Shown here: one piece after another, positions 1 to 5,233 of the stretch
Layout: each line of letters starts with the position of its first letter
Position numbering within the stretch: position 1 is the stretch's first letter
Assembly: GCA_025352305.1 (NCBI GenBank)
Contig: JANXTQ010000177.1
Location: 1-5,688, forward strand
Source of the DNA: Actinomycetes bacterium
Lineage (GTDB): Bacteria > Actinomycetota > Acidimicrobiia > Acidimicrobiales > RAAP-2
Direction of reading: 5' to 3'
DNA length: 5,688 nucleotides
Position numbers and translations under genes: made by a program
The notes under the pieces: model-generated
The model's input: only the letters and a program-made list of their open reading frames with translations
Database searches by the model: none
What the model was told of the DNA's origin: nothing

Positions 1-98
1 CGTGGATCTCGGTTTTGGTCGGTGCCATCTTTCTCGCTACGGCTTGGGTGTTTTGCTACGTCCTCACGCCGACACTGCACCACATCTGGTTCACCTAA
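1..98 (+). CDS. C-terminal end of a membrane protein (partial, cut by window edge)
   Basis: Reading from base 3 gives 31 codons that end in TAA at 96-98. The peptide is a hydrophobic stretch (roughly WISVLVGAIFLATAWVFCYV) followed by a short polar tail ending HHIWFT. This is the pattern of a last transmembrane helix with a short C-terminal tail. The frame is open to the left edge, so the gene starts outside the window. Its stop lies 13 bp from the stop of the convergent SGNH gene. Nothing in these few residues identifies the family; a polytopic transporter, glycosyltransferase or membrane acyltransferase would all fit. That it is coding is inferred from the clean hydrophobic composition and the tight convergent spacing. 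Confidence 0.6.
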   Translation, partial: WISVLVGAIFLATAWVFCYVLTPTLHHIWFT

Positions 99-111
99 AA
101 CCCCAAAGGCA

Positions 112-1140
112 TTAAGCCGGCAGGAGCTTGGCGACGATCTCTTGAAACGCTTGGCTGGCCCACACTCCGTAGAAGCGATTGATGTGCGCCCCGTCGTAAA
201 AAATCAAGTGAGTCTGTGCCCCGTCTTTGATCACGGTGGTGCAGGTTGTCGCCGTGCACATCAGGGGGAACATCTTGGCGTAATGAAACTTTCCGGCATT
301 GACCTCAACGGTTTCTGCAGCGATCTCCACCTTGGGCAACAACTTGGTCGGTGAGAGTTGACACTTAGTGAAACCCGTGGCGCCGTCGAGGCATTGCACG
401 GGTAAAAACGTTGAGGTCACGCTGTCGTAGCGAGGAATTGGTCCAATGACGATGAGCTTCGCGCCGCTCGGCGAATAGGCCGCAGCAGTAGCGGACATCT
501 CTTTTTCCAGAGTTGACAGTTTGGGGGCGAGATCGATGTTGCGCCCCGTCGGATACGAACGGCCGGCGAATAGGACAACCGACACCTTATGAACGCTCGC
601 CCACGTGGCCACGTTGGCGTTATGCGAATTGCAGTCGGCAACGGTCAACGTCTTGTAGAGCACAAACGATGGGGGGTTCGGACTGCTCCAGGGCCCACAC
701 TGGCGCATGGCGAGAAAGATAACCTTCCAGCCAAGACGAGAACCCATCGCGTCCACGGACGGCAACCACATGCCGGCCTGTGAGTCGCCCGTTAACAACA
801 AGATCCGCGTGGCATTCAGATCGCCGTACGCGCAGTAATTCATAGCGTTTGACGGAATAATCGAGGTTGTTCCGTCCTTCGCCCAACATCCGTAGCGCTG
901 AGGAGTAAGCGAAGCATCATTTTGGTTGAGCGAGGTCAACGGCGGCAGGGTAGCGCTGGGATTTGGCGCCTTGGTGATCGTGACGGATTGGCTGACGTCG
1001 CTCAACATTTGAGCGAGAGTCGGCGCAGAACTCGACGAGGCGAGAGCGGTGGCACCGCTCAACATCAAAGCTGCGGCGCCAAACATGCCGGCGCTCGCGA
1101 GGAGTCGCAGGGGGCTAAGTATCACTGATCGTTTGCGCAA
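112..1140 (-). CDS. Secreted SGNH-hydrolase-like protein (stand-alone SGNH domain)
   Basis: With a TTG start at 1140 the product is 342 aa. It has a Sec-type signal peptide: basic n-region RKR, a hydrophobic core at about residues 9-33, and an ALA site near residue 34 followed by a serine run. The mature part carries an SGNH-like block I, LLLTGDSQAG, with candidate nucleophile Ser120, and a C-terminal block YDGAHIN with Asp316 and His319. This arrangement resembles the SGNH domain fused to OafA/YrhL-type O-acyltransferases, which move acetyl groups onto surface glycans. Here the membrane acyltransferase half is absent, so the protein would act alone outside the membrane. Eight cysteines in the mature region (85, 103, 148, 170, 250, 260, 295, 300) suggest disulfides. 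The frame stays open up to a TTG at 1299, but those 53 extra residues are Arg-rich and would bury the signal peptide. A GTG at 1125 is a second possible start. An AGAGAG stretch lies about 7 nt before the TTG. Substrate unknown. Confidence 0.82.
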   Translation of the reverse strand: MRKRSVILSPLRLLASAGMFGAAALMLSGATALASSSSAPTLAQMLSDVSQSVTITKAPNPSATLPPLTSLNQNDASLTPQRYGCWAKDGTTSIIPSNAMNYCAYGDLNATRILLLTGDSQAGMWLPSVDAMGSRLGWKVIFLAMRQCGPWSSPNPPSFVLYKTLTVADCNSHNANVATWASVHKVSVVLFAGRSYPTGRNIDLAPKLSTLEKEMSATAAAYSPSGAKLIVIGPIPRYDSVTSTFLPVQCLDGATGFTKCQLSPTKLLPKVEIAAETVEVNAGKFHYAKMFPLMCTATTCTTVIKDGAQTHLIFYDGAHINRFYGVWASQAFQEIVAKLLPA

Positions 1141-1340
1141 CGTGGTGCTCTCTGGTCGGGTCTGGCGTGCGTGAAGTCCCCGAATAGTACCGCTCCTTCG
1201 ATAGTCAAAATCGTCGTCAACGCGACCGCCCCCGAAATCGGCCCATATCTTGACCACAAGGCGACACAGCCCCCGCCGCGCGACCGATTCTCTGCCCAAC
1301 CGGTGCTACGTCGAGCGCATCTCGGCGAGAAACGCTGCAA

Positions 1341-1359
1341 ACGTCTGGACGCCAGGCGT
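1341..1359. repeat. Inverted repeat, possible operator or RNA hairpin
   Basis: ACGTCTGG / ACG / CCAGGCGT: 8-bp arms that pair with one G·T mismatch around a 3-nt centre. The right arm runs directly into TATAAA (1359-1364), which resembles a -10 element for rightward transcription. An operator overlapping a promoter would look like this, and so would a short RNA hairpin. There is no T-tract long enough for a terminator on either strand. The pairing is read from the sequence; the role is inferred. Confidence 0.4.
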
Positions 1360-1380
1360 ATAAAAACAATCGCCCAGGAT

Positions 1381-1402
1381 CGTCGCTGGAGATGAAGCGA
1401 CG
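1381..1402. repeat. Perfect 7-bp inverted repeat with 8-nt loop
   Basis: CGTCGCT, loop GGAGATGA, then AGCGACG. The arms are perfectly complementary. The loop of the rightward transcript would expose GGAG followed directly by ATG. No T-run follows on either strand, so it is not an ordinary terminator. It lies 21 bp beyond the inverted repeat at 1341-1359, within the ridA upstream region. Confidence 0.4.
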
Positions 1403-1579
1403 AGGCAATGGATACTCACACGAAGGGTTGAAAAGTTCATTGCGAATCCTCGACCTGCTCAATATCAACTCGCACAGTCGTCTAAGGGTCTTGAGGAGAA
1501 CTTTCCGATTCGCAGTTCAACAGTGATGCAAGACGTCTCTCGGGACTAAGGAGGCGGGCGAATACCATCAATCTGAACG

Positions 1580-1597
1580 AAGGGCATGGGCATGGGC
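1580..1597 (+). promoter_or_regulatory. ridA ribosome site with duplicated start hexamer
   Basis: AAGGG at 1580-1584 is followed by GGGCAT, GGGCAT, GGGC (1582-1597), a tandem hexamer that places two in-frame ATGs 6 bp apart. The spacing is about 1 nt to the first ATG and 7 nt to the second, which favours the second as start. Confidence 0.5.
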
Positions 1598-2056
1598 GCA
1601 GAATCCAGATTGATTGAACTGGGAGTTAGCTTGCCCGCTCCCTTTTTGCCGGTTGGCAACTACGTCGCCGCCGTGCGCAGCGGCAATCTTGTTTTCCTGT
1701 CGGGAATGGGTCCGATCGGCCTCGACGGTCATTTGGTCACCGGTCGAGTGGGCGCGGCGCTACTGCTCAATGAGGCGCAAGACGCATCTCGGTTGGTGGC
1801 ACTCGGTCTACTCGCGAATCTTCGAGAAGAAATTGGATCCCTTGACCTTGTGGTGCGCATCGTCAAGGTTCTCGGGATGGTCAACTGTGCGCCGGGTTTC
1901 GTAGAGTTACCAGCAGTGATTGACGGCTGTTCCAACTTTCTCGTGGAAATTTTTGGACGCGAAATTGGCCAACACGCTCGCTCCGCAGTCGGAATGGCTG
2001 AGTTGCCCTACGACATTCCGGTCGAAATTGAAATGATTGTCGAAGTAGCTACCTAG
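1592..2056 (+). CDS. RidA/YjgF/UK114-family protein (imine deaminase-like)
   Basis: A 154-aa protein of the RidA superfamily, small cytosolic trimers of which the best-known members hydrolyse reactive enamine/imine intermediates of amino-acid metabolism. This longer branch starts with a conserved-looking segment, LPAPFLPVGNYV, followed by VRSGNLVFLSGMGPI (strand and loop at the subunit interface). It ends with RSAVGMAELPYDIPVEIE, where Arg130 corresponds in position to the carboxylate-binding Arg of active family members and the last Glu residues lie near the active-site rim. Two in-frame ATGs exist, at 1586 and 1592. I choose 1592 because AAGGG at 1580-1584 then sits 7 nt upstream, and because the product then begins MGAESRLIELG, as related proteins tend to. 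An in-frame TGA at 1574 rules out earlier starts. It is transcribed alone, divergent from the SGNH gene, and its stop touches that of the convergent propeller gene. The exact substrate is unknown; YjgF members of this branch are poorly characterised. Confidence 0.88.
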   Translation: MGAESRLIELGVSLPAPFLPVGNYVAAVRSGNLVFLSGMGPIGLDGHLVTGRVGAALLLNEAQDASRLVALGLLANLREEIGSLDLVVRIVKVLGMVNCAPGFVELPAVIDGCSNFLVEIFGREIGQHARSAVGMAELPYDIPVEIEMIVEVAT

Positions 2057-2064
2057 TTAGTTAA
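2053..2064. other. Six-frame stop sequence at a convergent gene junction
   Basis: CTAGTTAGTTAA contains TAG (2054), TAG (2058) and TAA (2062) on the plus strand, one per frame. On the minus strand it contains TAA (2063-2061), TAA (2059-2057) and TAG (2055-2053), again one per frame. The ridA stop is the first plus-strand TAG, and the propeller-gene stop is the minus-strand TAA directly next to it. There is no spacer between the two coding regions and no GC-rich hairpin. The sequence therefore ends translation in both directions but shows no sign of ending transcription. Confidence 0.6.
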
Positions 2065-3124
2065 AGACGTGGGTGAGTGTGCCGGTTGTGGCATTCATTT
2101 GGTCGAGCGCTCCGTTGGTGCGATTGACGACCCACAAAACGTTGAAGTAGAGCGCAATGCCCGACGGGTCATCGAAGGTGTACGCGTCGTTGGTATTACA
2201 CATCGTCCAGCCAAAAACCGGACTTGAATTTGCCGGCGACGTAAAACGAGTGACCATGGATGACGAGGGTCCGTCAACATTGGTGACAAAGATCGTCGGC
2301 ATTGAGTTAACCGGATTTGCGATCGACACCAGCACGTCGTGGGGACCCCACAAGTTGTAACTGTGATCCCCACTAATTACCGCGACGAAAAGCAATTTGG
2401 CCAGCGAAATTTCGGTGAGCGTGTCGTTAGCTGAGTTGGTAACCCACAAGTCGGTGCCATCAAAGCCAATTCCCATTGGCGAACTCAGCGCAAGTTTGGG
2501 TTGGGAAACGTTTCTGAGTGTTTTCAACTTGGTGAAATGGGGAAGCGAATACTCGACGATCTCGTCGGGAGTTTTCGCATCGGCGCTGTTGGTGACGAAG
2601 AGAGTGGACTTAACAACGAGCAGTGACGTGGCGTGGGTAATCGACGTCATGGTCGGCGTGGCTGATCGGATCAGTTTGAGGGTGGTGTAGGAAAACAGAT
2701 TGAGAGTTCCGTTGGAACACATCTCGACGAGTCCGGACAGTGAATTGGCCAATTTGGTGTTCGCCTTGGCACAAGATTTCGACGGAGCGCTGCGTACTTC
2801 TACGCCGTTAGCTCCGTTGAAGCCAACGGCGCCGCCAACGCCACTGACGTAGACGTGATGGGCGTGAACGATCAGAGCATCGGGACTGGAAATTTTAAGT
2901 ACGGACGGTCCAACCGTGAATTTGTATGCGCCGGTGGCGGCGTTCAGTGCGACCATCGAACCAGATCCCTGCTCGGCAATCCAAAGCGTCGATCCGTCAA
3001 TGGCGAGACCGGAGGGTGAATTGAGACTCAAAAGATGCGGTGAGGCGGCGTGGGCATTCAATGAAATCAATACACTCGACCCCACGAATGACGCTACGGA
3101 AAGTGAACGAATCCAGCGCGACAT
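2057..3124 (-). CDS. Exported seven-repeat (NHL-like) beta-propeller protein
   Basis: A 355-aa protein with a clear signal peptide: basic start MSRWIR, a hydrophobic core at about 8-21, and a NAHA/AS cleavage site after residue 26. There is no lipobox Cys. The rest is made of seven recurring units at roughly 38-65, 82-107, 129-150, 165-198, 216-244, 261-294 and 320-348. Each follows the scheme Pro/Ser-x-Gly-hydrophobic, then a DLWVTN-like strand, then a polar turn and a TLTEIS-like strand. That repeat style is typical of NHL/Vgb/SMP-30-like beta-propellers, and seven units fit one closed ring. The unit sequences are best preserved at 38-65 (DGSTLWIAEQG), 216-244 (DGTDLWVTNSA) and 320-348 (NVLWVVNRTNG). 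Three cysteines are present (118, 136, 309). The start ATG has a strong GAGGAGG just upstream. It is the last gene of the minus-strand block, 61 bp after signal peptidase I. No catalytic residues are recognisable; ligand or protein binding outside the membrane is the family-based guess. Confidence 0.8.
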   Translation of the reverse strand: MSRWIRSLSVASFVGSSVLISLNAHAASPHLLSLNSPSGLAIDGSTLWIAEQGSGSMVALNAATGAYKFTVGPSVLKISSPDALIVHAHHVYVSGVGGAVGFNGANGVEVRSAPSKSCAKANTKLANSLSGLVEMCSNGTLNLFSYTTLKLIRSATPTMTSITHATSLLVVKSTLFVTNSADAKTPDEIVEYSLPHFTKLKTLRNVSQPKLALSSPMGIGFDGTDLWVTNSANDTLTEISLAKLLFVAVISGDHSYNLWGPHDVLVSIANPVNSMPTIFVTNVDGPSSSMVTRFTSPANSSPVFGWTMCNTNDAYTFDDPSGIALYFNVLWVVNRTNGALDQMNATTGTLTHVFN

Positions 3125-3142
3125 TGCCCTCCTCAGGTCCTA

Positions 3143-3177
3143 CGAAAGAGAAACTAGCCCCCGAGAGTTCGGCCAGT
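3143..3177 (-). terminator. Possible terminator or attenuator between lepB and the propeller gene
   Basis: On the minus strand ACTGGCC (3177-3171) can pair with GGCTAGT (3159-3153): 7 bp with one G·T, around an 11-nt loop. It is followed by the pyrimidine-rich TTCTCTTTCG. It lies in the 61-bp gap, just after the lepB stop. The T-tract is interrupted and the loop is large, so partial termination is more likely than full termination. Confidence 0.3.
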
Positions 3178-3185
3178 CAGGAAAT

Positions 3186-3797
3186 CTATAAAAAGCCGAT
3201 CCGCGAAAAGGGCCAAATTCGTACGTACGCCTTACCAATAATCAAGGAATGCGCAACTGTTCCCCAGTATCGGCTGTCACAGGAGTCGAATTGGTTGTCA
3301 CCCATCATGAAGTACGAATCAGCCGGCACCGTAACGGGATCAATGATTTTGCCGAGTGGTTCGACGTGCTTCCAGGGTTGCTTGAGGAGTCGGTCATTGA
3401 CGAATATTTTGTTTCCCTGCGAACGCAAACGATCTCCCGGCAGTCCAATAACCCGCTTCACCAAAAATGCTTCGGGTGCGCTGGAACAGTCGAGTGCCAC
3501 ATTTTTGGGTGAATGAAAGACCACGATGTCGCCCCGCTGGATCGTTCCCCATGTCACGCTCAACTTGGAGACCACAATTCGATCCCCCGTCTCTAGCGTA
3601 GGAACCATGGATGCGCTCGGGATATAAAACGTTTGTGCGACGTAGGCACGCGAAACAAAAAACAGCGTCAACGTCGCGGAAATAACTACCAGCCACTCGA
3701 TATACCAACTCGCGCGTCGACGACGACGAAGAGCTGGAGTGGGGGACGTCACCGCGTCATCAGCGTCAACGAGCGCGTTTTCCTCGATCTCGCTCAC
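3186..3797 (-). CDS. lepB: Signal peptidase I (type I leader peptidase)
   Basis: A 203-aa membrane-anchored serine protease that removes signal peptides from exported proteins on the outer face of the cytoplasmic membrane. Family S26 landmarks are all present in order: an Arg-rich cytoplasmic tail (RRRRR at 24-28); one transmembrane segment at about 33-50; IPSASMVPTL with catalytic Ser63; an RGDIVVF strand at 88-94; VKRVIGLPGD with general-base Lys114; and GDNQFDSCDSRYWG (166-179), the conserved box E. The single N-terminal anchor and short length are normal for Gram-positive and actinobacterial enzymes. The start is GTG at 3797; an in-frame TAG four codons upstream excludes a longer product, and the Shine-Dalgarno match is weak. 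It follows the cupin gene by 40 bp and precedes a gene for a secreted propeller protein, which is a plausible client. Confidence 0.96.
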   Translation of the reverse strand: MSEIEENALVDADDAVTSPTPALRRRRRASWYIEWLVVISATLTLFFVSRAYVAQTFYIPSASMVPTLETGDRIVVSKLSVTWGTIQRGDIVVFHSPKNVALDCSSAPEAFLVKRVIGLPGDRLRSQGNKIFVNDRLLKQPWKHVEPLGKIIDPVTVPADSYFMMGDNQFDSCDSRYWGTVAHSLIIGKAYVRIWPFSRIGFL

Positions 3798-3837
3798 GTT
3801 CGCAGGCTACCGACCTCGTCTGACGAATGGAACTTCA

Positions 3838-4308
3838 CTAAACAATCTCGACGCCGACGATTTCGGGAGCGCCGTATCCCTGCAACTCACACAACATCCG
3901 GTAACCGTCATTGATGAATTGGGCGTCCCAGATCGACGTGACGTTTCCGTCGGCGTCGAGATTCTCGTTGTAGCCAAAAACTGCGAAGAAGACGTCGGTG
4001 ATCTCCGTGTTCGTCGCCGGAACGTTCAACGTATGCGTTGAGCCGGCTGGTTCGTAGAGATAGCTGCCAGCGCGATTGACCTCGGGGTATTCAAGGTAGT
4101 GCCACGACCCCGACAAGGTAAACGCGTAGACGTCGCCACTGTGTCGATGCGTGGGCACGCTGTAGCCGGGTTGAAAACGCATGCGCACGACCCACAGTTC
4201 GCGAGCGATGTCGATATGCAGAACCTGCATCTGGCTGCCGTCGCCAATGTCGACGAAAGGCAGTTGCTCTTGAGCACGATGGAGCGCTCGGGGAATGACG
4301 TCAAACAT
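3838..4308 (-). CDS. Small cupin, 2,4'-dihydroxyacetophenone dioxygenase-like
   Basis: A 156-aa single-domain cupin. Motif 1 reads GYSVPTHRHSGDVYAFTLSG (48-67), giving metal ligands His54 and His56. The usual motif-1 glutamate is replaced, which in the 2,4'-dihydroxyacetophenone dioxygenase family is compensated by a Glu slightly downstream (here Glu73 in WHYLEYPE is the candidate). Motif 2, YEPAGSTHTL, supplies His92. Family members are cytosolic iron enzymes that split a C-C bond in a hydroxyketone using O2. Many homologues have no known substrate, so the exact reaction is uncertain. The ATG start has a good AGAGGAGA ribosome site with 5-nt spacing. It sits 45 bp after the DUF1295 gene and 40 bp before lepB, on the same strand, so cotranscription is likely. 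Confidence 0.8.
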   Translation of the reverse strand: MFDVIPRALHRAQEQLPFVDIGDGSQMQVLHIDIARELWVVRMRFQPGYSVPTHRHSGDVYAFTLSGSWHYLEYPEVNRAGSYLYEPAGSTHTLNVPATNTEITDVFFAVFGYNENLDADGNVTSIWDAQFINDGYRMLCELQGYGAPEIVGVEIV

Positions 4309-4353
4309 CTCTTCTCCTCTGTTGGTGCCTCGGGGTACGTGTCGCGGTAGAAA

Positions 4354-5202
4354 CTATGGCCGCTTAGGCGGCCACGGGAAAAATGAGCTAGTCGTCGCGA
4401 CGTACTGCTCGTAACCGGCTCGGGTCTTTCGCAGTTTGTTTTCGAGAAGCGGCTTACCCGATATTGAGGTCAACAGTCGAGTCATCAGTAGCGGCGATAG
4501 CAACGTCAGTGCTCCCCAGCTAGTGGCTGCCGCAACGACGAAGATTCCCCACCACAACACGCTGTCGCCAAAGTAATTTGGGTGCCGCGTATAACGCCAC
4601 AGTCCCTTATTCATGGTCTCACCACGGTTGGACTCGTTGGCTACGAAGCGTCGTAGCTGTTCGTCGCCCGTTGCTTCAAAGATGAGACCAATCAACATGA
4701 GGGCGAGACCGAGCACGACCCACGGACCGGAAAATCGTGGAGCAAACGCAATGTACTGCAGCGGAATAGAAATAAACCACATGAGCACGGCCTGCAGTAA
4801 GTAGATATGACTTAGGGCGAAAAGTGTTTCGTTCCTTCCCTTTGCGCCGCGCATGATGTGCAGATAGCGAGGATCTTCTGGGCCCCCTCGTTGGCGAACT
4901 GCGAGGTGACCACTCAGTCGCAGACTCCACAGCGCGAGCATCACGACCAGGAGCCAGCGGGCGTGGCCCGCAGTAAAGGTCTGAGCAAACCACGGATGCA
5001 GACAGTCGCGAGAGCGCCACGCAGAGAACCAGAGGCTTTCTACATAGATCACGAGAAACCCCGCGCCCCAAAATACGTCAATAACGGCGTGTCGTTTGAG
5101 TAGGCGACCGACGACAAAGGCAATAAGTACCCACACGACGGCGGTCGCGAGAGCGAGGACGAGATTGATTGCAAAGGGAGTAGCAAAATCGTTCACGAGC
5201 AA
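4354..5202 (-). CDS. DUF1295 / steroid 5-alpha-reductase-like integral membrane protein
   Basis: A 282-aa polytopic membrane protein of the DUF1295 family, related to the C-terminal domain of 3-oxo-5-alpha-steroid 4-dehydrogenases and to isoprenylcysteine-methyltransferase-like proteins. Hydrophobic segments lie near 11-33, 43-60, 82-97, 130-147, 159-176, 212-228 and 230-245. Family motifs include DVFWGAGF (42-49), LRLSGHLAVR (94-103), GLWRYTRHPNYFGD (200-213, the cofactor-binding signature) and GKPLLENKLRKTRAGYEQYV (249-268), ending in a SSFFPWPP tail. Members are thought to reduce a double bond in a hydrophobic substrate with NADPH, but bacterial substrates are mostly unknown. The frame opens at TTG 5202; GTG at 5196, two codons in, is an equally good start. 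Neither has a Shine-Dalgarno site, so leaderless translation is possible. It heads the four-gene minus-strand block and is divergent from the MFS gene. Confidence 0.87.
   Translation of the reverse strand: MLVNDFATPFAINLVLALATAVVWVLIAFVVGRLLKRHAVIDVFWGAGFLVIYVESLWFSAWRSRDCLHPWFAQTFTAGHARWLLVVMLALWSLRLSGHLAVRQRGGPEDPRYLHIMRGAKGRNETLFALSHIYLLQAVLMWFISIPLQYIAFAPRFSGPWVVLGLALMLIGLIFEATGDEQLRRFVANESNRGETMNKGLWRYTRHPNYFGDSVLWWGIFVVAAATSWGALTLLSPLLMTRLLTSISGKPLLENKLRKTRAGYEQYVATTSSFFPWPPKRP
4357..4374 (-). terminator. GC-rich hairpin within the last codons of the DUF1295 gene
   Basis: TGGCCGC, TTAG loop, GCGGCCA: a perfect 7-bp stem with a 4-nt loop. It lies within the codons for the terminal WPPKRP, and the TAG stop follows it directly. 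On the minus strand only TAGTTTCTA follows, so the T-tract is poor. It could act as a weak attenuator, or as a 3'-end-protecting or processing structure that lowers cupin and lepB expression relative to the DUF1295 gene. Chance is possible, since Pro and Arg codons are GC-rich. Confidence 0.35.
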
Positions 5203-5204
5203 GT

Positions 5205-5210
5205 TCTAAT
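5205..5210 (+). promoter_or_regulatory. Possible -10 element for the MFS gene
   Basis: TCTAAT matches the -10 consensus TATAAT at five of six positions and lies 23 bp before the ATG at 5234, so the leader would be short. No convincing -35 element is seen 16-18 bp upstream, where the sequence is within the DUF1295 start region. The 31-bp divergent gap must hold, or overlap, both promoters. Confidence 0.25.
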
Positions 5211-5233
5211 GGACATCGCGCCGTGATGCACAG

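Larger units (their letters stand above)
1141..1591. other. Intergenic region between divergent SGNH and ridA genes
   Basis: About 450 bp without a convincing gene. Open frames of 70-80 codons exist on both strands, but they are rich in Arg and Pro, lack good ribosome sites and resemble nothing I recognise. The stretch must hold the promoters of two divergent genes. It contains two clear inverted repeats (1341-1359 and 1381-1402), a TATAAA sequence at 1359-1364 touching the first of them, an 8-bp palindrome AGACGTCT at 1531-1538, and a strong AAGGAGG at 1548-1554 that has no usable start codon at the right distance. On the minus strand a TACTAT sequence at about 1184-1189 could be a -10 element for the SGNH gene. 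The nearest TTGACT lies 13 bp upstream of it, which is too close for a standard promoter. A remnant of a decayed gene is possible. Confidence 0.6.

Noticed and set aside
1141..1299. Extension of the SGNH gene frame to a TTG at 1299
   Set aside because: It would add 53 Arg-rich residues in front of a clear signal peptide and has no ribosome site; the TTG at 1140 fits an exported protein much better.
1431..1450. Sequence reminiscent of a tRNA T-arm (GTTC...GAATCC)
   Set aside because: The loop length is wrong and no acceptor, D or anticodon stems can be built around it.
1217..1468. 83-codon minus-strand frame in the large gap
   Set aside because: Arg/Cys/Ser-rich composition, no hydrophobic or domain pattern and no ribosome site; most likely random.
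1548..1554. Strong AAGGAGG ribosome-site sequence
   Set aside because: No ATG, GTG or TTG follows within 5-13 nt; it is 37 nt from the ridA start, too far to be its site. Probably chance, or the remnant of an older start.
3040..3516. 158-codon plus-strand frame across the lepB/propeller junction
   Set aside because: It lies opposite two well-supported genes and its product has no domain-like pattern; it is a shadow frame.
3739..4041. 100-codon plus-strand frame opposite the cupin and the lepB start
   Set aside because: Antisense to the conserved cupin, no ribosome site, no recognisable motif.
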